Source: JANJTY01 sp038257155 (GTDB lineage Bacteria; Pseudomonadota; Gammaproteobacteria; Xanthomonadales; Xanthomonadaceae). Taken from it: a DNA stretch of 64,000 nt. The stretch spans positions 1 through 64,000 of the forward strand of contig JBBSJP010000019.1 in assembly GCA_038257155.1 (NCBI GenBank). The letters run 5' to 3'. Below the pieces are notes generated by a model. That model was not told where the DNA came from, searched no databases, and worked only from the letters and a program-made list of their open reading frames with translations. Every line of letters starts with the position of its first letter. Within the stretch, counting starts at the first letter, position 1. Both the position numbers and the translations under genes were made by a program. Shown piece by piece: positions 8,693-18,260 of the stretch.

Positions 8693-11146
8693 TCAGAAGA
8701 TTTCAAATGCCTCGCGTTCCTGCTCGCGCTCGGTCTGGGTAATGCCACGCTGTTCAAGCCGGCCGATATCCTCGACCCGGAACAATTCCGGCAGGGCGCC
8801 CGAGGTTTGACCACTGGCCAACATGCCCGTGTCAGGGTCGATCATGGCGGTGCTGATGCCATTGGGCATGGCCAGTGTCGCTTCGGGGGTGTCGGCCAGC
8901 GCCGTGCGCATGAACGCGGACCACATGGGAACCGCCAGGCGGGATGCAAACTCCCGGTTGCCCAGCGAGGTGAAATCGTCCATGCCGACCCATGCGGTGG
9001 TGACGAGATCTCCGCCGAAACCCGAAAACCAGGCATCTCGGTAGTCGTTGGTGGTGCCGGTCTTGCCGCCCAGATCATTGCGTCCGACAACCCGGGCGCC
9101 AGCGCCTGTTCCACGACGGACCACGTCGCGCAACAGCGAATTGATCAGGTACGCGGTGCGCTCATCGACCGCGCGCGGAGCGAGCGCGATGTCCCCGGAA
9201 TCCGTGGCGGCATCTGACGGCGTCGCACTTCCTGCACCGGAACCCAGATCAAATCCGCTGCCTTCGCCGGCGTCCTGCAGACGGCCCGGGCAACGGGCGC
9301 AGGCACGCAAAGGGCGGGTCTGGAATGCGATCCGGCCATGCCTGTCCTCGACCCGTTCCAGCAAATAGGGCTCGATCAGGAAACCGCCATTGGCAAAGCT
9401 GGCAAAGCCTCGCGCCATCTCAATCGGAGAAGCGGAGTTGGTGCCCAATGCCAGGGACAGATTCTGCGGCAGGCTTTCTGCGCTGAACCCGAAGCTTTGC
9501 ACGTAACGATGCGCATAGGAGGCTCCGATGGCGTCCAGGATGCGCACGGACACCAGATTGCGGGAGCTGACCATGGCCTCGCGCAGGCGCATCGGCCCAG
9601 CAAACGTCTGGTTGTCATTCTGCGGACGCCAGGTCGAGTTGCTGCCGCGATCATGGAAGACAACCGGAGCATCGAGCACGATCGAAGCCGGGGTGAAGCC
9701 GCGCTCAAATGCTGCTGCATACACGAATGGCTTGAAACTCGAACCCGGTTGGCGCTGTGCCTGCACGGCGCGGTTGAATTTGTTCATGGAAAAGCTGAAG
9801 CCGCCGACCATGCTGCGAACCGATCCGTCCTCATGCGACATGGACACCAGGGCGCCTTGGGCCGCGGGCACCTGGGACAGTTCCCATTCCCCTTCGGCGT
9901 CGCGCGACACGCGCACAATGTCGCCGCGCTTGAGCACCGTGTCGACGCGCTTCGGTTTCGGACCCCTGCTGTTCTCGCTGAGAAACGGTGCCGCCCACTC
10001 CACGTCGGCCAGGTCAAGTTCTATGTCCTGGCCATCGCTGGTCAGCACATTGGCTCGGTCGGCGAGCGCGCCGGTGACGATTCCGGGCAGCAGGCCCGAA
10101 ATGGGCGCATAGCCTTCCAGCGCCTCCCGGATCGCGTCGGTTGAAGCGCTCGGTGCCAGCACGACATTGGCTTCCGGGCCGCGCCAGCCATGGCGCCGGT
10201 CATACTCGATCAGCCCGGCGCGCAGCGCCGCATTGGCGGCTATCTGCGCCTCGGCTGCCAGGGTTGTGTGCGCAACGAAGCCCCCCGACATGGCGTCAGC
10301 GCCCAACTCGGTGATCACCTGTTGGCGAACCATTTCTGCCACAAAAGGTGCTTCTACTTCGATGACCGGCTCGTTCGGTGTGGCGCCGTCCTTCTCCGCC
10401 TGCGCTGCCTGCATGCTGGCAATGTCGATGAACCCGACTTCCTGCATGCGCTGCAGCACATAGTCGCGGCGGACCAGGGCGCGGGCGGGGTTGGACAGCG
10501 GATTGGCGCTGGAGGGGAACTTCGGAATCGACGCCAGCATTGCGCATTCGGCCAGGCTAAGCTGATCCAGCGGCTTGCCGTAGTAGAACTCGGCGGCAGC
10601 CACGATCCCGTAGGCACGATTCCCGAAAAAGCTCTTGTTGAGGTAGAGGGCCAGGATTTCGTCCTTGCCCAGTTCACGCTCCATCTTGAGGGCGAGGAAG
10701 ATCTCGGTGAGCTTGCGGGTGTAGGAATATTCCGAACTGAGGAAGAACTGTCGCGCCACCTGCTGGGTGATGGTGCTGCCACCCGGCACCCGCCGGTCAT
10801 CGGTGGTGGCAAGCAGCCATACCGCACGGGCAACGCCGCGCCAATCGACGCCCGGATGTTCGTAGAAACGAGCGTCCTCGATCGCTATGAAGGCCTGTTT
10901 GAGTTGCTCAGGCACGGCGTCGATCGCCACCGGCGTGCGGCGCATCTCGCCAAAAATGGCGATCAGCTTGCCTTCGCGCGTCTGGACGCGCAGCGGGACC
11001 TGCAGCTCGATCTCCCGCAGCCCTTGCACATCGGGCAGGGTGGGGGCGATCAACCAGTAGAGAATTCCTATTGCAGCCAGGCCCAGCACCGCCCCGGCAA
11101 GCGCCAGAGCCAGCGCCCACCTCAGTAGACGACGCATCCGTACCAT
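8693..11146 (-). CDS. mrcA: Penicillin-binding protein 1A (bifunctional class A PBP)
   Basis: An 817-residue inner-membrane protein that polymerises and cross-links peptidoglycan. One membrane anchor lies at about residues 8-32. The glycosyltransferase domain (about 55-230) shows EDARFYEHPGVDW with the catalytic Glu, GGSTITQQVARQFFLS and KSFFGNRAYGI. An OB-like insert follows. The transpeptidase domain has all three motifs: GSSFKPF (Ser-x-x-Lys), SSRN (SxN) and KTGTTND (KTG). Gene order suggests divergence from pilM, a pairing I recall as common in gammaproteobacteria. Start could be the ATG at 11146 or the Met three codons later. Confidence 0.97.
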   Translation of the reverse strand: MVRMRRLLRWALALALAGAVLGLAAIGILYWLIAPTLPDVQGLREIELQVPLRVQTREGKLIAIFGEMRRTPVAIDAVPEQLKQAFIAIEDARFYEHPGVDWRGVARAVWLLATTDDRRVPGGSTITQQVARQFFLSSEYSYTRKLTEIFLALKMERELGKDEILALYLNKSFFGNRAYGIVAAAEFYYGKPLDQLSLAECAMLASIPKFPSSANPLSNPARALVRRDYVLQRMQEVGFIDIASMQAAQAEKDGATPNEPVIEVEAPFVAEMVRQQVITELGADAMSGGFVAHTTLAAEAQIAANAALRAGLIEYDRRHGWRGPEANVVLAPSASTDAIREALEGYAPISGLLPGIVTGALADRANVLTSDGQDIELDLADVEWAAPFLSENSRGPKPKRVDTVLKRGDIVRVSRDAEGEWELSQVPAAQGALVSMSHEDGSVRSMVGGFSFSMNKFNRAVQAQRQPGSSFKPFVYAAAFERGFTPASIVLDAPVVFHDRGSNSTWRPQNDNQTFAGPMRLREAMVSSRNLVSVRILDAIGASYAHRYVQSFGFSAESLPQNLSLALGTNSASPIEMARGFASFANGGFLIEPYLLERVEDRHGRIAFQTRPLRACARCPGRLQDAGEGSGFDLGSGAGSATPSDAATDSGDIALAPRAVDERTAYLINSLLRDVVRRGTGAGARVVGRNDLGGKTGTTNDYRDAWFSGFGGDLVTTAWVGMDDFTSLGNREFASRLAVPMWSAFMRTALADTPEATLAMPNGISTAMIDPDTGMLASGQTSGALPELFRVEDIGRLEQRGITQTEREQEREAFEIF

Positions 11147-11321
11147 GTGTGTGGAGACTCTTCCGGTTTGCCAAGTGCGAGGGGAAGGAGTATAGAACGA
11201 GGCGGCTCAGGACGTAATGTGGCTGCCTTGGGGAAGGCTCAGAACCATCCGGATGGCTCGAAAAGAGACCGATTCCGGACCGGGCTGAAGGTGCCGCCAG
11301 AGCCCCTGGTGACGAAAGAGG

Positions 11322-11351
11322 TTGCCAGAAGACAAAAAATCGTTATTTAAT
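11322..11351 (+). promoter_or_regulatory. Candidate promoter of the pilMNOPQ operon
   Basis: TTGCCA at 11322-11327 and the AT-rich TATTTAAT at 11344-11351, spacing 16-18 depending on register. It is the only AT-rich block in the mrcA-pilM gap and lies about 50 bp upstream of the pilM GTG. Prediction by eye. Confidence 0.45.
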
Positions 11352-11400
11352 GTAGTTGCGCAGTTATCGCTCGTAAGAGCCCGTGGGAAGGGGAGAAACC

Positions 11401-12459
11401 GTGGGTCTGTTCGCCTCAAAGAAGCCTCCGCTGGTCGGTGTGGACGTCAGCTCCACCGCCGTCAAGCTACTTCAGCTCAGCCAGTCCGGCGGGCGCTATC
11501 GCGTGGAGCACTACGCGGTGGAGCCGCTGCCGCCCAATGCCGTGGTCGAAAAGAACATCGTCGAGGTGGAAGCCGTCGGCGAAGCGATCAAGCGGGCGGT
11601 CAACCGATCCCAGACCCGTATCAAGCATGCGGCGGCTGCGGTTGCCGGTTCTGCGGTGATCACTAAAACCATCCCGATGCAGGCCAATCTCTCGGAAGAC
11701 GAGATGGAAGACCAGGTTCAGGTCGAGGCCTCGCAGTACATCCCGTATCCGATCGAGGAAGTCAGCCTCGACTTCGAGATGCTCGGGCCGGTCCGCGACA
11801 ACCCGGAGATGGTCCAGGTGTTGCTCGCCGCATCGCGGACCGAGAACGTCGATGTCCGGGTTGCCGCGCTGGATCTGGGCGGCCTGGTTGCCAAGGTGGT
11901 AGATGTCGAAGCCTTCGCGATGGAGAACGCCTTCAAACTGATTGCCGACCAGCTATCCGTGCCAAAGGATGCCTTGGTGGCCTTGGTCGACGTTGGTGCG
12001 ACCATGACCACGCTCAATGTTCTGCGCAACCAGCGCAGCGTATATACCCGCGAGCAGGTGTTCGGCGGCAAGCAGCTCACCGACGAAGTCATGCGCCGTT
12101 ATGGCCTGTCCTACGAAGAGGCCGGTCTGGCCAAACGACAGGGCGGTCTGCCGGAAAGTTACGAAGTCGAGGTACTGGAGCCATTCAAGGAAGCGATGGT
12201 TCAGCAGGTCAGCCGATTGTTGCAGTTCTTCTACGCGGGCAGCGAGTTCAATCGGGTTGACCAGATCGTGCTGGCGGGTGGTTGTGCATCGATCACCGGC
12301 ATTGCCGAGATGGTCGAGGAACAGCTCGGCGTCTTGACCATGGTTGCCAATCCCTTGGCAAACATGTCGCTGTCAAATCGTGTCCAGGCGCAGGCCCTGG
12401 CCCAGGATGCCCCGGCGCTCATGATCGCCTGCGGCCTGGCCCTTAGGAGCTTTGACTGA
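11401..12459 (+). CDS. pilM: Type IV pilus inner-membrane platform protein PilM
   Basis: A 352-residue actin-like cytoplasmic ATPase-fold protein that docks the PilN/PilO alignment complex of type IV pili. VGVDVSSTAVKLLQLS gives the phosphate-1 loop, VALVDVGATMTTLNVL the second actin-like loop and IVLAGGCASITGI the adenosine motif. EQVFGGKQLTDEVMRRYGLSYEEA is typical PilM sequence. The start is GTG 11401, with GGGGAG 6 nt upstream. It is the first gene of pilMNOPQ and its stop shares a base with the pilN ATG. Confidence 0.95.
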   Translation: MGLFASKKPPLVGVDVSSTAVKLLQLSQSGGRYRVEHYAVEPLPPNAVVEKNIVEVEAVGEAIKRAVNRSQTRIKHAAAAVAGSAVITKTIPMQANLSEDEMEDQVQVEASQYIPYPIEEVSLDFEMLGPVRDNPEMVQVLLAASRTENVDVRVAALDLGGLVAKVVDVEAFAMENAFKLIADQLSVPKDALVALVDVGATMTTLNVLRNQRSVYTREQVFGGKQLTDEVMRRYGLSYEEAGLAKRQGGLPESYEVEVLEPFKEAMVQQVSRLLQFFYAGSEFNRVDQIVLAGGCASITGIAEMVEEQLGVLTMVANPLANMSLSNRVQAQALAQDAPALMIACGLALRSFD

Positions 12460-13067
12460 TGGCCAGAATCAACCTACTTCCCTGGCGCCTGGAACGGCGC
12501 AAACAGCGCCAGAACGAATTCTTCGGAATGCTGGGCGCTGCAGCTGTACTGGCTGCACTGGTCGCGTTCGGGCTGATCCAGTATTTCAACGGTGTCGAGC
12601 AGAACCAGCAGGCGCGAAACGCCTATCTGGACCGCCAGATTGCCGAGGTCGACGCCAAGATCAAGGACATCGAGAATCTGGAAGCCGAGCGCGCCAGCCT
12701 GTTGCAGCGCAAGCAGGTCATCGAGGACCTGCAATCCAATCGATCGCAGATGGTGCACCTGTTCGACGAACTGGTTCGCACCATTCCCGAAGGAATTCGC
12801 CTGACGTCGATCAAGCAGGCTGGTCAGCAATTGACGCTGGACGGGGTGGCGCAGTCGAACGCGCGGGTGTCTGCCTACATGCGCAGTATCGAGGCTTCGG
12901 GCTACATGAAGCAGCCTGATCTCTCGATCATCGAGCAAAAGGGCGAGAACAGCGCCATGCCGTATCAGTTCTCGTTGAAGCTGACACTGACCAGTCCGCA
13001 GAAAGAAGCGGCCGCGGCTGAGGGTGAAACCGAGTCCGTTGCCACAAGTTCGGGAGGTGCGCTGTGA
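12459..13067 (+). CDS. pilN: Type IV pilus assembly protein PilN
   Basis: A 202-residue bitopic inner-membrane protein. The cytoplasmic N-terminus MARINLLPWRLERRK carries the INLLPWR motif that inserts into PilM. A membrane helix at about 23-42 is followed by a coiled coil (QQARNAYLDRQIAEVDAKIKD...) and a ferredoxin-like periplasmic domain that pairs with PilO. A non-conserved Ala/Glu-rich tail ends the protein. Its ATG overlaps the pilM stop by one base and its stop overlaps the pilO start, so the genes are translationally coupled. Confidence 0.95.
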   Translation: MARINLLPWRLERRKQRQNEFFGMLGAAAVLAALVAFGLIQYFNGVEQNQQARNAYLDRQIAEVDAKIKDIENLEAERASLLQRKQVIEDLQSNRSQMVHLFDELVRTIPEGIRLTSIKQAGQQLTLDGVAQSNARVSAYMRSIEASGYMKQPDLSIIEQKGENSAMPYQFSLKLTLTSPQKEAAAAEGETESVATSSGGAL

Positions 13068-13738
13068 GCGGTTTTGACCTGCGAAACCTCGACTTCAACA
13101 ATTCCGGATCCTGGCCGACCCCAGTCAAGCTGTTTTTCTGTGCCATCGTGGCCGTTCTGATCCTGTTTCTTGCCTGGTATCTGTCGATCAGCGATACGCA
13201 AGGCCGCATCGATTCGATGAAACAGGTCGAGCTGCAAAAGCTTGCCGAGTTTGAAACCAAGCAGGCCAAGGCCATCAATCTGGAGCCGCTGCGTGCCCAG
13301 TTGGCGGAAATGCAGATCATGCTGCAGCAAATGCTGCGGCAGCTTCCCAGTCGCACGGAAATGCCCGACCTGATCGTCGATGTTTCCCAAACCGCCTTGG
13401 CCAGCGGCATCGAGAACGAGCTGTTTCAGCCGGGTCCGGAGGCGAAGCGCGAGTTCTATGCCGAAAAGCCGATTGCACTGCGCATGGTGGGTTCCTACCA
13501 CCAGTTTGGCGCGTTTGTCAGTGGCGTGGCCTCGCTGCCGCGGGTGGTCATCATGACCATGCACGACATTTCGCTCAAGCCTCGTCAGGCACCGGTTGCG
13601 CGCGGTCGTACGGCCACCCCGACCTCATTCGGAACCGGCGAGCTCATGCTTGAAGGCACCGTCAAGACATACCGTTACCTCGACGAAGACGAGGTCGCCG
13701 ACGCGGCCGAGCCTGCGCCGGCCGGGAGGGGGCGTTGA
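13064..13738 (+). CDS. pilO: Type IV pilus assembly protein PilO
   Basis: A 224-residue bitopic inner-membrane protein with a membrane helix at about residues 24-45 (LFFCAIVAVLILFLAWYLS), a coiled coil, and a periplasmic domain containing QMLRQLPSRTEMPDLIVDVSQTALASGI and PIALRMVGSYHQFGAFVSGVASLPRVV, both typical of PilO. It forms heterodimers with PilN and contacts PilP. The GTG start at 13064 overlaps the pilN stop by 4 bp. The C-terminal 30 residues are acidic and poorly conserved. Confidence 0.95.
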   Translation: MSGFDLRNLDFNNSGSWPTPVKLFFCAIVAVLILFLAWYLSISDTQGRIDSMKQVELQKLAEFETKQAKAINLEPLRAQLAEMQIMLQQMLRQLPSRTEMPDLIVDVSQTALASGIENELFQPGPEAKREFYAEKPIALRMVGSYHQFGAFVSGVASLPRVVIMTMHDISLKPRQAPVARGRTATPTSFGTGELMLEGTVKTYRYLDEDEVADAAEPAPAGRGR

Positions 13739-13740
13739 TC

Positions 13741-14283
13741 ATGCGCGATCTGAATTTCGATACCGTGCCGGCACGGCGCTTGCGGCTGGCCTTCATGGCA
13801 GTCGCGGCAATCGTGGTGAGCGGCTGCACGCCGGGAACTGCAGACCTCGAGGCCAAAGTCGAGGAAATAAAGCTGCAACGCTCGGCCCCGCTCGAGCCGC
13901 TGCCGGTAATGCGGCAGTTCGAGACATTTGAATATGCCGCGCAGGATTTGCGGGATCCATTCAGCGATCCGACCGACGAGCGGACTTCGGCCGTCGGTTC
14001 GGGGCCAAGCCCCGACCCGGATCGGCGCAAGGAACTGCTCGAGTCGTTTCCGCTCGACGGGTTGCGGATGGTCGGGACACTCGATATCGGTGGCAACTCC
14101 TGGGGCCTGGTGAAAGACCCGGAATCGGTTATCCATCGGGTTAAGGCTGACAATCACTTGGGTCAAAACGACGGGCGAATCACGCAAGTATTGCCTGACC
14201 GTATTGAATTGGTGGAACTCGTACCGGATGGCGCCGGCGGCTGGCTGGAACGCCGGTCAACACTTGCGCTGAACGAAGAATAG
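13741..14283 (+). CDS. pilP: Type IV pilus lipoprotein PilP
   Basis: A 180-residue lipoprotein. The N-terminus is a type II signal peptide with the lipobox VVSGC, followed by a disordered linker (TADLEAKVEEIKLQR) and the beta-sandwich C-terminal domain (DGLRMVGTLDIGGNSWGLVKDPESVIHRVKADNHLGQNDGRI) that binds the N0 domain of the PilQ secretin. ATG 13741 is preferred over the in-frame TTG at 13735 because GGAGGGGG lies about 9 nt before the ATG but only 3 nt before the TTG. It links PilNO in the inner membrane to PilQ. Confidence 0.95.
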   Translation: MRDLNFDTVPARRLRLAFMAVAAIVVSGCTPGTADLEAKVEEIKLQRSAPLEPLPVMRQFETFEYAAQDLRDPFSDPTDERTSAVGSGPSPDPDRRKELLESFPLDGLRMVGTLDIGGNSWGLVKDPESVIHRVKADNHLGQNDGRITQVLPDRIELVELVPDGAGGWLERRSTLALNEE

Positions 14284-14301
14284 GCATTGGGGGATAGCAC
14301 G

Positions 14302-16551
14302 ATGACCGCGAAGAACAACATGATCCGTGGAATGGGTCGCTCGGCGGGGCGTGCCGGTCTGGGGCTGGCCCTGATGGCTTTGCTCTGGACCGCGCCGGCT
14401 CTGGCAGAACGCACGCTGCAGGACATCCAGTTTTCTGCCGGGGGCGGAGGACGGGTTGACGTAACGCTGAAGCTGTCCGAGGCCGTCGGAGATGCGACGG
14501 TATTTACCACGGACGACCCACCCCGCATCGCAGTGGACCTGCCTGGCACGCGCAACGCATTTGGCGGTCGCCTGGTGGTGGGTAGTGGTGCTACCAGTGC
14601 AATTTCGGCAGTGGAAGCCGGTGGTCGCACACGGGTGGTCATTGACCTGTTCCGGGCCGCCTCCTACGAATCACGTACCGAAGGCAGCGACCTGGTGCTG
14701 ACCATTGGTGGCGGGTCGACAACCTCAGGCGGCGCCGTTGTGGCGGCGAACTCGCAGGATCCGGCCAAGCGGGTCGACGGAGGCGTCAAGGTCACCAACG
14801 TTGATTTCCGGCGCGGAGCTGACGGTACCGGTCGCGTTGTACTGGCGTTCTCCGGTGCGGGGGTCTCGGCTGACCTGCGCACGGAAGGCTCGCGCATCGT
14901 GGTGGACGCCGAGGGGGTTCAACTGCCAGATGACATGGCCCAGAAGCTGGATGTGGTTGATTTCGCCACGCCCGTGCAGATGATCGAAACCCGCCGTACG
15001 CCGGCCGGTGTGCGCATGGTGATCACCAATAGCGGCCAGTTTGAATCGCTCGCCTACCAGACCGACAGCGAGTTTGTCGTCGAAGTCACGCCCGTGGTTG
15101 CCGAAGCCGAAGGCGAAGGCAATTCATCCGTGCTTGGCGTCAAGGACGAGGAAAAACGCTATTCTGGCAATCCAGTAACGCTGAACTTCCAGGATGTGCC
15201 GGTACGTTCGGTGTTGCAGCTGCTGGCCGATGTGTCACAGATCAATATCGTTGCCGCGGATACGGTGCAGGGCAATGTGACCCTGCGCCTGGTGAATGTT
15301 CCCTGGGATCACGCACTGGACATCGTGCTGCAGGCAAAGCAGCTGGACCAGCGCAAGCAGGGCAATGTGATCTGGGTGGCCCCGCAGATCGAGATTGCTG
15401 CCTTCGAACAGGCCAAGGCCGACGCGCGTATTGCACTGCAGCAGCGCGCCGAACTGGTCACCGAGTACATTCCGATCAACTATGGCAATGCGGAAGAGAT
15501 CGCCAACCTGCTGACCGAAGAAAGCAAGACCGCCGAAGAGAGTGGCGGGCAGGGTGGCGGCGGTGCGCAGGGTGGGCAGGATCGGGGCTTTCTGTCGCCG
15601 CGCGGCAGCGTCAGCTTCGACCAGCGCACCAACACCCTGCTGCTGAACGACATCCCGCCGAAGATCGCGGAGATCCGCGAGCTGATCCGCATCCTGGATC
15701 GGCCGGTGGAGCAGGTGCTGATCGAATCGCGCATCGTCATCGCCACGGAAGACTTCTCTCGTGAAATCGGCGCTCGCTTTGGATTGAGTGGCGGCCGCGA
15801 TGACACTTATTACAGTGGTGATCTGGAAGCCAACCAGCAGCACTACAACAACACCGCTTCCAGCCGCATCGCCAATGCCAATGCGGTGCGGAACTGGATC
15901 ACCGACAACGACGGCTCGCCGCCGCCGGTGCTGACGCGGCCGATTCCGACCCGCGGTCTCGGTGTGAACATGCCGGTTCTCGATTCCGCAGCGGGTTCCC
16001 TGGCGCTGTCGATCCTCAATGCCGGTTATCTTCTGGACCTTGAACTCTCCGCCCTGGAGAGCGACGGGCGCGGTGAGGTGGTTGCGAATCCGCGTGTAAT
16101 CACGGCCAACCAGCAGACGGCAATCATCAAGCAGGGCCAGGAAGTTGGCTATACGACGGTGTCCGCCCAAGGTGGCAATATCACCGTCGAGTTCAAGGAA
16201 GTGGTGCTGGAACTGGAAGTCACCCCGACCATCACTCAGGACAACCGCGTCTTCCTCAAGGTCAATGTGAAGAAGGACGAGATCGAGGGCTTCGTGACCA
16301 CGCCACTGTCCAGCGTGCCGCAGATCAGCAAGCGCGAGGTCAATACCTCGGTATTGGTTGAGAATGGCCAAACCGTTGTGCTGGGTGGTGTATACGAGTT
16401 CAAGTCGATTGACGACGTGAAGAAGGTACCGTTCCTGGGTGACGTGCCGGCCCTGGGTGCACTCTTCCGCAACAAGCTGAAGAGCCGCAGCAAGGCTGAA
16501 TTGCTGATCTTCGTAACCCCGAAGATCCTCAGCCTCGACGCGCGCAACTAG
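14302..16551 (+). CDS. pilQ: Type IV pilus secretin PilQ
   Basis: A 749-residue outer-membrane secretin that forms the pore through which the pilus exits. It has a signal peptide ending APALA, two AMIN peptidoglycan-binding domains (about 30-260), then the N0 domain (NPVTLNFQDVPVRSVLQLLADVS), an N1 domain with a Gly/Gln-rich insert (GGQGGGGAQGGQ), and the secretin core (about 450-745) with VEQVLIESRIVIA and VPFLGDVPALGALFR. ATG 14302 is chosen because GGGGG lies about 9 nt upstream; the TTG at 14287 has no such site. The aroK-aroB genes I often see after pilQ in gammaproteobacteria are absent here. Confidence 0.96.
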   Translation: MTAKNNMIRGMGRSAGRAGLGLALMALLWTAPALAERTLQDIQFSAGGGGRVDVTLKLSEAVGDATVFTTDDPPRIAVDLPGTRNAFGGRLVVGSGATSAISAVEAGGRTRVVIDLFRAASYESRTEGSDLVLTIGGGSTTSGGAVVAANSQDPAKRVDGGVKVTNVDFRRGADGTGRVVLAFSGAGVSADLRTEGSRIVVDAEGVQLPDDMAQKLDVVDFATPVQMIETRRTPAGVRMVITNSGQFESLAYQTDSEFVVEVTPVVAEAEGEGNSSVLGVKDEEKRYSGNPVTLNFQDVPVRSVLQLLADVSQINIVAADTVQGNVTLRLVNVPWDHALDIVLQAKQLDQRKQGNVIWVAPQIEIAAFEQAKADARIALQQRAELVTEYIPINYGNAEEIANLLTEESKTAEESGGQGGGGAQGGQDRGFLSPRGSVSFDQRTNTLLLNDIPPKIAEIRELIRILDRPVEQVLIESRIVIATEDFSREIGARFGLSGGRDDTYYSGDLEANQQHYNNTASSRIANANAVRNWITDNDGSPPPVLTRPIPTRGLGVNMPVLDSAAGSLALSILNAGYLLDLELSALESDGRGEVVANPRVITANQQTAIIKQGQEVGYTTVSAQGGNITVEFKEVVLELEVTPTITQDNRVFLKVNVKKDEIEGFVTTPLSSVPQISKREVNTSVLVENGQTVVLGGVYEFKSIDDVKKVPFLGDVPALGALFRNKLKSRSKAELLIFVTPKILSLDARN

Positions 16552-16574
16552 TTTTCTGCTTCGCATCAGCTTCA

Positions 16575-16602
16575 CGGAAGGCCGCGTTCGCGCGGCCTTC
16601 CG
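16575..16602 (+). terminator. Hairpin terminator after pilQ
   Basis: Perfect 12-bp stem CGGAAGGCCGCG / CGCGGCCTTCCG with a TTCG loop, 24 nt after the pilQ stop. There is no T tract after it, so termination may be partial or the hairpin may mainly stabilise the 3' end. Confidence 0.65.
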
Positions 16603-16884
16603 CGTTGTGAGGCTTGTTCTTTGTGTCACTGCGGGCGCACCATTTGGCCGTGGCGTTGTGCAGTCCAGGGGACCTGCGAACCAACTGGCAACTGAGCTCT
16701 AAGTTATTGCGTCGCACGCGTCATCCGTCGCGACTCAATACACAAAGAACGCATTCAGCTGGGATGAGCCTGCTCGGCGGGCCGACCCGGGATCAGACGT
16801 CCCTTGGACAGTTGATCTGTCCGTCAGGCTGTCACGCGCCGTTTCCGAGGCGCAACGCCTGGCACGACCGTGGTGAGGAGATGC
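16603..16884. other. Intergenic stretch between pilQ terminator and the cNMP-EAL gene
   Basis: No gene is visible. A small perfect hairpin GGACAG-TTGAT-CTGTCC lies at 16805-16821. GAGGAG just before 16885 is the ribosome binding site of the next gene. I found no convincing promoter hexamers. Confidence 0.5.
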
Positions 16885-18048
16885 ATGGAGACGATTCGTT
16901 CGACCTTTGCCCCAGGCGAGGTCATTTTCCGTGAGGGCGACCCGCCAACAACCGCCTTCCTCATCGAATCTGGCGTCGTCGAAATCACCGCCGATCAGGG
17001 CGGACGTCCGGTTGTTCTGAGCAGGCTCGGTCCTGGCGACCTGCTTGGAGAAATGGCAGTTATCGATGATTCGCCGCGCACCGCGACGGCGATGGCAGTT
17101 GAGGCCTGCGTAGCGCTGATGATCGACCGCACCCAGATCAACGAGCGGCTGACCCAGACCGATCCGATTGTGCGTGCCCTGCTGGAAGGTCAGCTAAAGC
17201 GTTACCGGGGCGCGCTGGCTGCAATGCAGGGCAAGGTGAGCACCCAGCCTGCGGCGGCGCCGGCGGCCAGTGAGATAGCTGGAATCGGCAAGATTCGACT
17301 CGAATCGCAATTGCGTGAAGCCCTTGCCTCTCGCGCATTGGACCTGCGCCTGCAACCGATCCTGAGTGTTGCAGACTCCCAGATCGCCGGATACGAGGCT
17401 CTGATTCGCTGGACGCATCCGGAACGCGGCGCAGTTTCGCCTGCCGAGTTCATCGCCCTGGCCGAAGAAACCTCGCTGATTGTGCCGGTGGGTGAGTACG
17501 TACTCGACGTTGCCTGCGCCGCGATCACTGCCTTGCGCGAACGAGGCGTGGGCCTGAACCCGTTCGTGGCGATCAATGTCTCGGCGCGTCAGTTGGCCGA
17601 AGAAGGTCTGATCGACCGGATCGTCGACCGAGCCGTTGCCGCTGATTTCTCTCCCGGACAGATCAAGGTCGAGATTACCGAAAGCCAGGCCCTCAATTAT
17701 CCGCAGGTTGCCCTGGTCATCGAGCGTTGTCATCAGGCCGGAATTCGCGTTGCACTGGACGATTTCGGCACAGGCTATTCCAGCCTGGCGCACCTGCACG
17801 AATTGCCATTCGACACCGTCAAGGTGGACCAGGCCTTCGTTCGGCAGATGATGACGCAGCCGCGTGCAATGGCCATCGTTCGTGCCATCGTCAGCATGGT
17901 CCACGGTTTGGGCGCCGACGTGGTGGTGGAAGGCATCGAGGAACAGGCAGAACTGGACGTGCTGGCAGAGCTGAACTGTCGCTACGCGCAGGGCTACTTC
18001 GTTGGCAAACCCCAGACTCTGGATGAAATTCTGAGTCGATTGCCCTGA
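16885..18048 (+). CDS. Cyclic-nucleotide-binding domain/EAL phosphodiesterase
   Basis: A 387-residue cytosolic fusion. Residues about 5-120 form a CRP-like cNMP-binding domain with the phosphate-binding cassette GEMAVIDDSPRTATAM, which keeps the Arg that binds the cyclic phosphate. Residues about 145-387 form an EAL domain with YEALIRW, NVSARQL, VEITES, DDFGTGYSS, TVKVDQAF and VEGIEEQ, so the metal-binding and catalytic residues appear complete. The likely role is cyclic-nucleotide-controlled hydrolysis of c-di-GMP. No DNA-binding helix-turn-helix or membrane segment is seen. The start is ATG 16885 with GAGGAG just upstream. Its position behind pilQ suggests, but does not prove, control of surface motility. 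Confidence 0.9.
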   Translation: METIRSTFAPGEVIFREGDPPTTAFLIESGVVEITADQGGRPVVLSRLGPGDLLGEMAVIDDSPRTATAMAVEACVALMIDRTQINERLTQTDPIVRALLEGQLKRYRGALAAMQGKVSTQPAAAPAASEIAGIGKIRLESQLREALASRALDLRLQPILSVADSQIAGYEALIRWTHPERGAVSPAEFIALAEETSLIVPVGEYVLDVACAAITALRERGVGLNPFVAINVSARQLAEEGLIDRIVDRAVAADFSPGQIKVEITESQALNYPQVALVIERCHQAGIRVALDDFGTGYSSLAHLHELPFDTVKVDQAFVRQMMTQPRAMAIVRAIVSMVHGLGADVVVEGIEEQAELDVLAELNCRYAQGYFVGKPQTLDEILSRLP

Positions 18049-18260
18049 ACGCCAGGTCGGGAGTCGCGCGCCGCCGTAGCAGGGGTGCTCCAAATGCCTG
18101 ATGCGGATGACGCGCGACCCGCAGGGCCAGAGCATGACTGTCGGCCGAGGCGCCGCGCCGGTTTCCTGTGTTTCACTGACGGAACATCAGCCTGACGGAC
18201 CCCGTCAGCGGAACCGCGCGCCCTCGCTGCTGTCAAAGCGGCCCCCAACCGAGATTCGCC

